Below, piece after piece: positions 8,580 through 17,348 of a stretch of 57,618 bases of DNA. The number at the start of each line of letters is the position of its first letter. Positions within the stretch are counted from its first letter, which is position 1. The stretch is taken from assembly GCA_028694105.1 (NCBI GenBank), contig JAQUUC010000017.1:1-57618 (forward strand). Direction: 5' to 3'. The notes under the pieces were generated by a model, which saw only the letters and a program-made list of their open reading frames with translations, did no database searches and was not told the origin of the DNA. The translations under genes and the position numbers were made by a program. This stretch comes from Hespellia sp. (GTDB lineage: Bacteria; Bacillota; Clostridia; Lachnospirales; Lachnospiraceae).

Positions 8580-10322
8580 ATGGAAAATATTAATTTAAAA
8601 ATCAACGGATTGTCTGTATCTGCTCCGGCAGGTTCCACAATCTTAGAGGCGGCTCACATTGCGGGTATTAAGATTCCAACGCTCTGTTTCCTGAAGGATA
8701 TCAACGAGATTGGTGCCTGCCGTATGTGTATCGTGGAGATAAAGGGCGCGAGAAATCTGACGGCTGCCTGCGTTCATCCAATCAGTGAGGGTATGGAGGT
8801 TCTGACGAATACACCCCAGCTGCTGAATGCGAGAAAGAGGACGCTGCAGCTTATTTTATCAAATCACAAGAGAGAATGTCTCTCCTGCGTGCGAAGCGGC
8901 CAGTGTGAACTGCAGCAGCTGTCGCAGGAGCTTGGCGTTGCGGATGAATCGTACTTTGACGGCCTGATGCCTGAGACGACGATGGATACTTCTGCAACGC
9001 ATATGGTGCGCGATAACAGTAAATGTATTCTTTGCCGCCGCTGCTCTGCAGTCTGCGAAAAGGTGCAGGGAATTGGTGTTATTGGACCGAATAACCGCGG
9101 CTTTGATTCTTTTATCGGAACTGCGTTTGACATGGGACTTGCAGAGACCAGCTGCGTATCCTGTGGACAGTGTATTACCGCCTGTCCGACCGGAGCGCTG
9201 TATGAAAAAGATTTCATCGATGATGTTCTGACAGCGATTGCGGATCCTTCAAAACACGTGATTGTACAGCCGGCACCTTCGGTTCGTGCGGCACTTGGTG
9301 AAGAATTCGGCTATCCGATGGGAACGGATGTAGAGGGCAAGATGGCAGCAGCGCTCCGCCGTATCGGATTCGATAAAGTATTTGATACTGATTTTTCAGC
9401 GGACCTGACCATTATGGAGGAAGCAAATGAATTTCTCGGACGCGTGACAAACGGCGGTGTACTGCCGATGATTACGTCGTGCTCTCCCGGATGGGTGAAA
9501 TACTGTGAACATTATTATCCGGATCTTCTGGCGCATTTATCAAGCTGTAAATCGCCGCAGCAGATGTTCGGTGCGATTGCAAAGACCTATTATGCAGAGA
9601 AGACTGGCATTGATCCGAAGGATATTGTATGTGTCAGTGTGATGCCGTGTACGGCGAAGAAGTTTGAAATTGGACGTGAGGACCAGAACGCGGCAGGTGT
9701 TCCGGATGTGGATATCTCCATCACGACAAGAGAGCTTGCAAGATTAATCAAACGTGTCGGTATTGACTTTACGATGCTTCCGGAGGAAGGCTTTGATGAT
9801 CCGCTCGGCGAGTCGACCGGTGCCGGTGTTATTTTTGGTGCGACCGGTGGTGTTATGGAGGCCGCACTTCGTACGGCTGTGGAGAAGCTGACAGGTGAAG
9901 AGCTTGCGAAACTTGAGTTTGAGGATGTCCGTGGCGTGGAAGGCGTGAAAGAGGCCATGTATCAGGTTGCCGGTATGGATGTCAAAGTAGCGGTTGCATC
10001 CGGCCTTTCCAATGCGAAGATTCTGCTGGATAAGATACGCGCAGGCGAGGCAGATTATCACTTTATTGAAATTATGTGCTGCCCGGGTGGTTGTGTCAAC
10101 GGCGGCGGTCAGCCTCAGGTTCATGCGGATATCCGTAATTTTGTGGATGTCAGGGCTGTGAGAGCGAAAGTGTTATATGACAATGACGCGGCGAAGGCAA
10201 TTCGCAAGTCGCATGAGAATCCTTCCATTTTGAAACTGTATGAGGAGTATCTGGGTGAGCCGGGCAGTGAGAAGGCGCATCATATACTGCATACCAGTTA
10301 TGTGGAGCGGAGTGTGAATTAA
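8580..10322 (+). CDS. hydA: [FeFe] hydrogenase catalytic subunit HydA
   Basis: 580-residue H2-evolving/oxidising subunit. In order: an N-terminal [2Fe-2S] domain (GACRMC and a later Cys), a His-Cys3 cluster site (HKRECLSCVRSGQC), two [4Fe-4S] sites (CILCRRCSAVC, CVSCGQCITAC), then the H-cluster domain. Its three signatures are TSCSPGW near residue 300, MPCTAKKFE near 354 and EIMCCPGGCVNGGGQP near 496-511. The first signature has Ser where most described enzymes have a second Cys. Overlap-free spacing of 18 bases from hydB and an AAGGAGGAG site fit one operon. Context with HydB and HydC indicates the NAD-linked trimeric type. The maturases HydEFG are not in this window. Confidence 0.96.
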   Translation: MENINLKINGLSVSAPAGSTILEAAHIAGIKIPTLCFLKDINEIGACRMCIVEIKGARNLTAACVHPISEGMEVLTNTPQLLNARKRTLQLILSNHKRECLSCVRSGQCELQQLSQELGVADESYFDGLMPETTMDTSATHMVRDNSKCILCRRCSAVCEKVQGIGVIGPNNRGFDSFIGTAFDMGLAETSCVSCGQCITACPTGALYEKDFIDDVLTAIADPSKHVIVQPAPSVRAALGEEFGYPMGTDVEGKMAAALRRIGFDKVFDTDFSADLTIMEEANEFLGRVTNGGVLPMITSCSPGWVKYCEHYYPDLLAHLSSCKSPQQMFGAIAKTYYAEKTGIDPKDIVCVSVMPCTAKKFEIGREDQNAAGVPDVDISITTRELARLIKRVGIDFTMLPEEGFDDPLGESTGAGVIFGATGGVMEAALRTAVEKLTGEELAKLEFEDVRGVEGVKEAMYQVAGMDVKVAVASGLSNAKILLDKIRAGEADYHFIEIMCCPGGCVNGGGQPQVHADIRNFVDVRAVRAKVLYDNDAAKAIRKSHENPSILKLYEEYLGEPGSEKAHHILHTSYVERSVN

Positions 10323-10345
10323 ATTTCTGGCAGCTGAGAATCTAT

Positions 10346-10404
10346 AAGTGCTGCTGATAAAATAAGAGTCCTGTCAAGGGACTCTTGTTTTGTCAGCAGC
10401 ACTT
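10346..10404. terminator. Bidirectional terminator after hydCBA
   Basis: A long near-perfect hairpin: AAGTGCTGCTGA (10346-10357) pairs with TCAGCAGCACTT (10393-10404), continued inward by AGAGTCC with GGACTCT. T-rich flanks are present in both directions, so it can end the hydrogenase operon and the convergent XRE gene. Confidence 0.85.
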
Positions 10405-10628
10405 TATTTTTCCTCTGTAAAATCAAATAAGTCTTCAATCGTAACGTCAAAAACCTTTGCGATACTATATGCAAGCAGCATTGACGGATTGTAGCGGTTT
10501 CGTTCAAGCTGCATAATCGTCTGGCGGGACACGCCAACTAAATTTGCAAGTTCCTGTTGTGTCATGCGTCTGGTTGCCCGGTACACATGAATTTTGCTGT
10601 CGAAGCTGTATGCATCCTTACCTGCCAT
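10404..10628 (-). CDS. XRE-family transcriptional regulator (single HTH)
   Basis: 74-residue Cro/C1-type helix-turn-helix protein starting MAGKDAYSF. The HTH runs from about residue 18 (TQQELANLVGVSRQTIMQLE) and is followed by NPSMLLAYSIAKVF and an acidic tail, DLFDFTEEK. The frame is open 18 codons further upstream, but the GAGGGTGG site just before the ATG at 10628 supports the shorter form. Proteins of this size with this HTH and tail are a common stand-alone regulator type in Firmicutes. It lies between hydCBA and the sensory hydrogenase gene, convergent with the former and divergent from the latter, so control of one of them is possible but unproven. Confidence 0.85.
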   Translation of the reverse strand: MAGKDAYSFDSKIHVYRATRRMTQQELANLVGVSRQTIMQLERNRYNPSMLLAYSIAKVFDVTIEDLFDFTEEK

Positions 10629-10795
10629 ATCAACCACCCTCTCGTTTGTTTTCCATTTTGGATTATAACACACTTCATGCATTTTATAAATACTTCTTGT
10701 CTAAACACATATTCCTAGCATTTCCGCCAAACACCATGTATAATATAAATGACGTAGTTTTGAGCGGAATAAATAGAATATTTGGAGGAAAATTC

Positions 10796-12562
10796 ATGAG
10801 AGTCATTGATTTTACAGATGCGAAATGCAAGCACTGCTACAAATGTGTGCGACATTGTATGGTGAAGGCGATTTCGGTGCGCGATGAGCAGGCGCATGTG
10901 CTGAAGGATCACTGTATCAACTGCGGAAGATGTCTTGAGATATGCCCGCAGAATGCGAAGACCTTTGCCAGCGACATGGAGCGTGTGAAGGGATATCTGG
11001 GGCAGGGAAAGAAGACCATTATTTCCATTGCACCTTCGTATGTTGGGGTGCTGGATTTTGAAAAACCGGGACAGGTGGTTGCTGCGCTGAAGAAGCTGGG
11101 ATTTTATGAGGTGCGTGAGACGGCGGAAGGAGCGGCACTCGTCACGGCAGAATATCAGAGACTGCTGGATGAGGGGACGGAGAAGAATATCATCACAACC
11201 TGCTGTCCGAGTTTTAATGATCTGGTGGAGAAATATTATCCGGACTGTACACCGTATCTGGCACCGGTGGTGTCACCTATGATTGCACACGGGCGTTATA
11301 TCAAGAAGCTTCACGGGGCTGATACGAAGGTCGTTTTTCTTGGCCCGTGTATTGCCAAAAAGCAGGAGGCGATTGGCGATGAGCGTGTCGAAGGTGCGAT
11401 TGATGCAATCCTCACCTTTGAAGAGCTGGCAATCTGGCTGGAGGAAGCCGGTATCAGGCTGACAGAGTGCGAGGATGCAAAGATGGCGAATCCGGATCCG
11501 AAGATCAACCGTCTGTATCCGGTCAGCGGCGGTGTGATTCAGTCTGTTCTGGCAAGAAAGGCACATGCCCTTCAACAGAATATACAGAACACGGAACAAC
11601 ATACGCAGGCGGCAGAATGCGGTGACAGTTACGACAAAGTTTTTGTGGACGGCCTCAGCAACTGCATGGAGATGCTGGAGAGCCTGCAGCGCGGCGAATT
11701 GAGCCATTGTTTTATTGAGGCAAACATCTGCGAGGGCGGCTGTATGAAGGGGCCGGCATCGGCCAGATGGAACACCTCATTTGTGGGAGCGAAGATTAAG
11801 ATCGGCAAGGCGGTTTCCCATGAGGAGATGACGGAGCTTCCGGTGATGACCTCCAGGGAGCTGGCAAAGGAATTTTATGATTTCCATCTGGAAGACCAGA
11901 TGCCGACCGAGGAGGAGATTCGTGAGATTTTAAAATCCACCAGCAAATATACACCGGCGGACGAGCTGAATTGTGGGGCGTGTGGTTATGCAACCTGCAG
12001 AGACAAAGCGATTGCAGTATTTCAGGGGAAAGCAGAGATCGGAATGTGTCTGCCATATGCGCTGACGCAGGCGGAGTCGATGTCAAATGTCGTGATGGAC
12101 ACCACACCGAACATGATTTTTATTGTGGACCGCGAGATGCATATCAAGGAATGCAACCACAAGGCACAGGAGCTGTTCGGTGTCGGCAGGGAAGAAGCTC
12201 TGAGCCGCTTTATTTTTGAGTTTATCGATTCTGCGGATATTGAAGAAGTACTGTCCGGGAAGGAATCCATTTTAAATAAAAAGCAGGTGATGTCACACGG
12301 AAGTATGACGGTCAACGAGTCTGTCGTTTACATAGAGGAACTCGAGGCGGTTCTGGTCATCTATGTGGATATCACGAAACAGGAACAGATCAAGGAACAG
12401 CATTACCAGCTGAAGGTGGGCACGGTTGAGATGGCACAGGCAGTCATTGACAAGCAGATGATGGTGGCACAGGAGATCGCAGGACTGCTGGGCGAGACGA
12501 CGGCAGAGACGAAGGTGACACTGTCAAAACTGCGCGATGCAATTCTGAACGAGGAAGAGTAA
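10796..12562 (+). CDS. hydS: Sensory [FeFe] hydrogenase with PAS domain (HydS-type)
   Basis: 588 residues: a two-cluster ferredoxin domain (CKHCYKCVRHC, CINCGRCLEIC), an H-cluster domain with TTCCPSF near residue 137, GPCIAKKQE near 182 and EANICEGGCMKGP near 309, a four-Cys [4Fe-4S] domain (CGACGYATC near 392), a PAS domain (about 430-530) and a helical C-terminus. The third signature lacks the GGGQP end of catalytic HydA. This architecture matches the group C putative sensory hydrogenases, thought to monitor H2 and signal through the PAS part. The start is fixed by GGAGG before 10796; the frame runs 84 codons further upstream through a region without coding character. The next gene, a SpoIIE-like phosphatase, is the usual neighbour of this type and a likely output partner. 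Confidence 0.9.
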   Translation: MRVIDFTDAKCKHCYKCVRHCMVKAISVRDEQAHVLKDHCINCGRCLEICPQNAKTFASDMERVKGYLGQGKKTIISIAPSYVGVLDFEKPGQVVAALKKLGFYEVRETAEGAALVTAEYQRLLDEGTEKNIITTCCPSFNDLVEKYYPDCTPYLAPVVSPMIAHGRYIKKLHGADTKVVFLGPCIAKKQEAIGDERVEGAIDAILTFEELAIWLEEAGIRLTECEDAKMANPDPKINRLYPVSGGVIQSVLARKAHALQQNIQNTEQHTQAAECGDSYDKVFVDGLSNCMEMLESLQRGELSHCFIEANICEGGCMKGPASARWNTSFVGAKIKIGKAVSHEEMTELPVMTSRELAKEFYDFHLEDQMPTEEEIREILKSTSKYTPADELNCGACGYATCRDKAIAVFQGKAEIGMCLPYALTQAESMSNVVMDTTPNMIFIVDREMHIKECNHKAQELFGVGREEALSRFIFEFIDSADIEEVLSGKESILNKKQVMSHGSMTVNESVVYIEELEAVLVIYVDITKQEQIKEQHYQLKVGTVEMAQAVIDKQMMVAQEIAGLLGETTAETKVTLSKLRDAILNEEE

Positions 12563-12603
12563 AAAACATCAATAGAATGACATCCATAAACGAGGTAGAA
12601 GAT

Positions 12604-13779
12604 ATGAGCTTTAGTGTAGATGTAGCATGGAAAAGTCTGAACAAACATAATGAAGAACTCTGCGGTGACAAGGTGGAGGTTCTTCACACCGCCGACTCGG
12701 AGATTCTGATTCTGGCAGACGGCATGGGAAGTGGTGTGAAGGCGAACATCCTTGCAACACTGACCTCTAAGATTCTGGGGACGATGTTCCATGAAGGGGC
12801 GGCAATCGAGGACTGTGTGGAGACAATCGCCAAAACCCTTCCAATCTGCAAGGTGCGCGAAGTGGCATATGCAACCTTCAGCATTCTGCAGATTTTCCAT
12901 GACGGAAGAGGATATCTGGTCAATTATGATAATCCGAACATCGTGTTCATCCGCGATAAGAAGATTATGGATTACCCATTTGAAGAGCGTGTCATCGAAG
13001 GCAAAAAGATTCAGGAATACCGGTTTGAGGTGCAGATTAACGACTGCTTTGTGGAAATGAGTGACGGGGTCATCTACGCCGGAGCGGGCGAGATTCTGAA
13101 TATGAACGGCTGGACATGGGAAGCGATGGCAGACTATACGCTGGGGTGCACGAAAAAGACACTGTCGGCATCCCGGCTGGCAACGATGCTCAGCGAGGCC
13201 TGCAATGATCTTTACGAGGGACGGCCGGGCGATGATACGACTGTGGCAGTCAGCCGGGTGGTGGCGAGACATGTTGTCAGTATTTTCACTGGTCCGCCTT
13301 TGAATCCCGAAGATGATGAAATCCTGATGAAAGAGTTTATGCAGCAGGAAGGCCGGAAGATTGTTTCCGGTGGTACGAGCGCCAATATCGCGGCGCGCTA
13401 CTTAAAAAAAGAGGTGAAAACGATTATCAGCAAAGCAGACAGAACGGTGCCTCCGACGGCATCCATCGAAGGGCTGGATCTGGTGACAGAAGGCGTGCTG
13501 ACACTGGGAAAAGCCTTGAAGCTTCTGAAAAAATACGAGCAGGATGATTTTGACGCTGAATTTTTTGACGAGCTGGATGCCGAGAACGGAGCATCAAAGC
13601 TGGCAAAGATCATCATAGAGGAGTGTACAGAGCTCCATTTATTTGTGGGAAAGGCACTGAATGAAGCGCACGAAAATACAGACCTGCCGTTTGACTTAAG
13701 TGTCCGTATGAATCTGGTCGAACAGCTCACAGATGTGGCAGAAAAAATCGGACGTCATGTGACGGTAAAATACTATTAA
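12604..13779 (+). CDS. SpoIIE-type PP2C Ser/Thr phosphatase
   Basis: 391 residues from the chosen ATG, which has GAGGT 7 bases upstream; an in-frame ATG at 12577 has no site. The N-terminal half is a SpoIIE/PP2C domain: metal-binding Asp in ILADGMGSG near residue 40, a conserved FVEMSDGVIYAG segment near 155-166 and GRPGDDTTVAV near 208-218. The C-terminal half (from PPLNPEDDEIL) is a further conserved-looking domain without a motif I can name, though it contains a GGTSANIAARYL segment. Dephosphorylation of a serine or threonine partner is the expected reaction. It follows the sensory hydrogenase by 41 bases and is probably co-transcribed, making it the likely effector of H2 sensing. Confidence 0.88.
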   Translation: MSFSVDVAWKSLNKHNEELCGDKVEVLHTADSEILILADGMGSGVKANILATLTSKILGTMFHEGAAIEDCVETIAKTLPICKVREVAYATFSILQIFHDGRGYLVNYDNPNIVFIRDKKIMDYPFEERVIEGKKIQEYRFEVQINDCFVEMSDGVIYAGAGEILNMNGWTWEAMADYTLGCTKKTLSASRLATMLSEACNDLYEGRPGDDTTVAVSRVVARHVVSIFTGPPLNPEDDEILMKEFMQQEGRKIVSGGTSANIAARYLKKEVKTIISKADRTVPPTASIEGLDLVTEGVLTLGKALKLLKKYEQDDFDAEFFDELDAENGASKLAKIIIEECTELHLFVGKALNEAHENTDLPFDLSVRMNLVEQLTDVAEKIGRHVTVKYY

Positions 13780-13917
13780 CAGCAAAATTCATCAAATTTT
13801 GGATAAAATTCATCAATCTATATATCATATTTAAAATTAGTGTTACAATGTACATAATTAACTGAAATGAAGAAACGGTAGTTATACATACACGAAAATG
13901 ACCAAAGAGGTGATGAC

Positions 13918-16071
13918 ATGATAGAAATAAGTGATATGCATGAGAGTGAGATACTGGAAGAGAGACAATCGGTTCTGATTGTAGATGACATGCTGACGAA
14001 CCGTGCAATCCTGAAGAAGATACTGGCGGACGAATACGATATCATAGAGGCGGAGGACGGAAAGGAAGCGTGGGATATTTTATCTGACGGTTCCCGCAAT
14101 ATCGGTGCGGTTCTGACGGATATTGTGATGCCGGTCATGGACGGGTATGGGCTGCTGAAAAAGATTCAACAGGCATCGATGTCGGAGCTTCCGATTATTG
14201 TTATGACAGGCGAACACAACGTGGAATATGAAAAAAAGGCATTGGATGCAGGTGCGTGGGATTTTGTTACCAAGCCTTATGATGCGACAATACTGCGCAG
14301 CCGTCTGAGAAATGCCATGGCGAGAAGACAGGTATCTGTGTATCAGAAGATGAGACAGATGGCAACACACGATGCACTGACCGGTCTGCATAATCGGGCG
14401 AGAACCTTCAAGGAGGCAATGGAGCTGCGAGAGAAATATCCGGAGCTTACTTTTGCTTTTTACCGGGTAGACATTGATAATTTCAAGCTGTACAATACCT
14501 CCTTCGGTGAAGAAGAGGGGGATAATCTGCTCTGCGTTCTGGCGGATATATTCAAAGAGATTTCCAAGATGTTTCCAATCTGTGCATTTGGACGAGTGGG
14601 AGCAGATATTTTCTGTGCCTGCGTGCCATACAGCGGTTCAGCGGACCGCCTGCAGGAGCTTGTGGGGCAGTCACAGAAAACCTTATCAGAATACCGGAAG
14701 AACTATCTGCTGGAGCTGTCGGTCGGTGTATATGTCATCAATGATAAGGATGCGACCATGGAGGACTGCTATGTGCGCGCGACGATGGCAGTACAGGGCT
14801 GTAAGAAGGTCTATGGCAAACACATTGCCTATTACGATGAGAAGGAAGGGAAGAAGGCCAGAGAAGAGCTGTTTATTACAAATGAAATGGAAGCTGCACT
14901 CCAGAATCAGGAGTACCGCGTCTATCTGCAGCCGAAGGTCAATCTCGAAACCAACCGTGTGGACGGTGCGGAGGCTCTTGTGCGATGGCAGCATCCGACG
15001 AAGGGTCTGATTTCCCCGGGGATTTTCATCCCGGTATTTGAACGCAACGGTTTTATCTCGAAGGTGGATTATTTTGTGTGGGAGAGGAGCTGCCAGTATC
15101 TGAGGAAATGGATAGATTCCGGACATGATCCGGTACCGATTTCGGTCAATATTTCCCGTATCAGTCTGTATAATCCGAAGCTTGGAGAAGAGCTGGTGGA
15201 GCTGGTGGAACGATATCAGCTGGAGAAGAGTCTCTTACAGCTTGAGATTACAGAGAGTGCATACATGACGAATCCGGAGCTGATGCTCAACACGATCAAA
15301 AAGCTGCGAAAGGCCGGATTCACCATTTTGATGGATGATTTTGGAAGCGGATATTCGTCGTTGAATACGCTGAAGGATATTGAAGTGGATATTTTGAAAA
15401 TTGACATGAAGTTCCTTCCGGTAGGAGAGAATGTAAAGAAGGCCGAGATTATTCTTGCGTCTATGATTAAGATGGCAAACTGGCTGGGAATGTCGGTGGT
15501 CGTAGAGGGCGTGGAGACAAAGGAGCAGCGGGATTTTCTGGAAAGCACGAGCTGCAGATATATTCAGGGATACTATTTTGCAAGGCCGATGCCGATGGAA
15601 GAATATGAAAAAGAATATGTCTTCTGTGAGAAGATTTTTGCACTGGAATCACAGAACGAAGAGTATGAAATAGATGATGACCATGTGATTCTGGTGGTGG
15701 ATGAGAATGAGATGGACCGGGGTGTATTAAAGAGTTTTCTGGACGATACCTACTGCGTGCATACCTGCAGCAGTGCGGAAGAAGCATTGCTTTATCTAAA
15801 AAGGAATCCGGACAAAGTGAAACTGATCTTAGTGGATCCTATTTTGCAGGGAATGAGTGGTATGGATTTCCTGCGTTATTGTCAGGATGATTCAGTGCTG
15901 AGTCACATTCCGCAGATTATGATCACGGCAAATGACAATGTCGAAGTACAGATCAACGCCTTCAAACAGGGCGTGTACGACTTTATCGCAAAGCCGCTGT
16001 TCAAAGAGGTTATTCTGGCGCGTGTGTCACATGGAATGAATGCTTACAATAGTAATTCAAATGTATCATAG
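13918..16071 (+). CDS. REC-GGDEF(degenerate)-EAL-REC c-di-GMP phosphodiesterase
   Basis: 717 residues. The first receiver (1-125) has VLTDIVMPVMDGYG. The GGDEF-like domain (about 150-320) carries RVGADIF near residue 228 where an active diguanylate cyclase has RxGGDEF, so synthesis of c-di-GMP is unlikely. The EAL domain (about 330-575) keeps EALVRW, VNISR, LEITES, MDDFGSGYSS, LKIDMKF, VVEGVET and QGYYF, the metal and substrate residues needed to hydrolyse c-di-GMP. A second receiver (585-710) has LVDPIL at the phospho-site. The start has a GAGGTGATG site. The gene lies 138 bases after the phosphatase and its 3' end overlaps the convergent aroA by 28 bases. It probably lowers c-di-GMP in response to an unidentified kinase. 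Confidence 0.93.
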   Translation: MIEISDMHESEILEERQSVLIVDDMLTNRAILKKILADEYDIIEAEDGKEAWDILSDGSRNIGAVLTDIVMPVMDGYGLLKKIQQASMSELPIIVMTGEHNVEYEKKALDAGAWDFVTKPYDATILRSRLRNAMARRQVSVYQKMRQMATHDALTGLHNRARTFKEAMELREKYPELTFAFYRVDIDNFKLYNTSFGEEEGDNLLCVLADIFKEISKMFPICAFGRVGADIFCACVPYSGSADRLQELVGQSQKTLSEYRKNYLLELSVGVYVINDKDATMEDCYVRATMAVQGCKKVYGKHIAYYDEKEGKKAREELFITNEMEAALQNQEYRVYLQPKVNLETNRVDGAEALVRWQHPTKGLISPGIFIPVFERNGFISKVDYFVWERSCQYLRKWIDSGHDPVPISVNISRISLYNPKLGEELVELVERYQLEKSLLQLEITESAYMTNPELMLNTIKKLRKAGFTILMDDFGSGYSSLNTLKDIEVDILKIDMKFLPVGENVKKAEIILASMIKMANWLGMSVVVEGVETKEQRDFLESTSCRYIQGYYFARPMPMEEYEKEYVFCEKIFALESQNEEYEIDDDHVILVVDENEMDRGVLKSFLDDTYCVHTCSSAEEALLYLKRNPDKVKLILVDPILQGMSGMDFLRYCQDDSVLSHIPQIMITANDNVEVQINAFKQGVYDFIAKPLFKEVILARVSHGMNAYNSNSNVS

Positions 16072-17336
16072 AAGGCCGGATACGAGACATCGACACATTT
16101 GCTGTCCAGGATGTTCGTGATTCCGTCTGCGTTCAGGCCTGCGATAGTAAATGCCATTGCGATGCGGTGATCAAGCAGCGTATGGATGTTAGCACCGTGG
16201 AGTCTGTTCCCGCCGCGGATGATCATGCCATCGTCGGCAGCCGTGATATCACAGCCCATATTCTTCAGGTTGTCGACAACGGTTTCGATTCGGTTGGTCT
16301 CTTTTACCTTTAATTCTGCCGCGTCCTGAATGATGGTCTCACCTTCTGCGAGTGCGGCCATAACGGCGATGACCGGAATCTCATCGATGAGCGTCGGAAT
16401 GATGGGACCGCCGATGGTAACGCCGTGCAGCTGGCTGGTGCGCACGAGAATATCTGCGACCGGTTCACCGCCTGAGGTGCGTTCGTTTAGCAGTGTGATA
16501 TCTGCACCCATATCGGCACATACCTGCAGGATACCGGCACGCGTTGGATTGACGCCCACGTTCTGAATCAGAATCTCAGAATCCGGTGTGATCAGTCCGG
16601 CTGCGATAAAGTAGGCAGCGGACGAGATATCGCCCGGGATGGTGATGTCCTGCCCGAATAATTCTTTGCAGGGAGCTACGGAAACGGTAGCGCGGGTGCT
16701 GTCCAGTTTAAATTTTGAACGGATATCCGCTCCGAATTCCCACAGCATGAGTTCGGTATGGTTGCGGGATAATGCAGGTTCCGTGACACTTGTTGGTCCG
16801 TCGGCATATAAGCCGGCTAGGATAATTGCCGATTTGACCTGCGCCGATGCAACTTTGGAGGTGTAGGAGATTCCGTGGAGCTCGCCTTTGGAAATGTAGA
16901 GCGGAGCACAGTCATTTCGAAGGACACTGGAAATGTTGGCCCCCATCATCTGAAGTGGCTCCATAATGCGCCGCATGGGGCGTGAATTTAACGAATTATC
17001 GCCGGAAAGCTTGGAATCAAAATTCTGTCCGGCCAATATTCCGGAAATCAGCCGGGTTGTTGTACCGCTGTTTCCGACATTCAGGACATCATTCGGTTTA
17101 CGAAGGCCATGAAGTCCTTTTCCATGAACCAGAATGTTGTCTTTATTTTCTTCAATCTCAATTCCCATCGCACGAAAACACTGGATGGTAGCCAGACAGT
17201 CTGCACCTGTCAGAAAATGATGGACGTTTGTTGTCCCTTTTGCAATCGCGCCAAGCATGATGCTGCGGTGCGAAATTGATTTGTCGCCGGGAATCGTAAT
17301 CGTTCCCTTTAATCCTGTGATTTTTCCGATTTCCAT
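16044..17336 (-). CDS. aroA: 5-enolpyruvylshikimate-3-phosphate synthase
   Basis: 430 residues, normal family length. It joins shikimate-3-phosphate and phosphoenolpyruvate in the shikimate pathway for aromatic amino acids. Diagnostic segments are GDKSISHRSIMLGA near residue 18 (Lys, Ser and Arg of the substrate site), GNSGTTTRL near 88 and LDHRIAMAFTIAGL near 396-409. A GAGGGGG site precedes the ATG. It lies 12 bases downstream of tyrA on the same strand, so the two form an aromatic biosynthesis operon. The last 28 bases overlap the end of the EAL gene on the opposite strand. Confidence 0.97.
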   Translation of the reverse strand: MEIGKITGLKGTITIPGDKSISHRSIMLGAIAKGTTNVHHFLTGADCLATIQCFRAMGIEIEENKDNILVHGKGLHGLRKPNDVLNVGNSGTTTRLISGILAGQNFDSKLSGDNSLNSRPMRRIMEPLQMMGANISSVLRNDCAPLYISKGELHGISYTSKVASAQVKSAIILAGLYADGPTSVTEPALSRNHTELMLWEFGADIRSKFKLDSTRATVSVAPCKELFGQDITIPGDISSAAYFIAAGLITPDSEILIQNVGVNPTRAGILQVCADMGADITLLNERTSGGEPVADILVRTSQLHGVTIGGPIIPTLIDEIPVIAVMAALAEGETIIQDAAELKVKETNRIETVVDNLKNMGCDITAADDGMIIRGGNRLHGANIHTLLDHRIAMAFTIAGLNADGITNILDSKCVDVSYPAFYDTFELLL

Positions 17337-17348
17337 ATGATACCCCCT

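Noticed and set aside
6157-10322. NuoEFG part of respiratory complex I
   Set aside because: The third gene carries all three H-cluster signatures and no membrane nuo genes follow, so this is a hydrogenase.
10700-10745. TATAAT at 10739-10744 as hydS promoter
   Set aside because: The -10 is perfect but I see no acceptable -35 at 16-18 bases and no extended TGN, so it is left out of the features.
10544-10795. 84-codon N-terminal extension of the sensory hydrogenase
   Set aside because: It runs antisense through the XRE gene and its promoter region, while a GGAGG site marks the start at 10796.
12403-13272. Long 289-codon antisense reading frame over hydS and the phosphatase gene
   Set aside because: It mirrors two well-supported coding genes, has no ribosome binding site and its translation shows no domain character.
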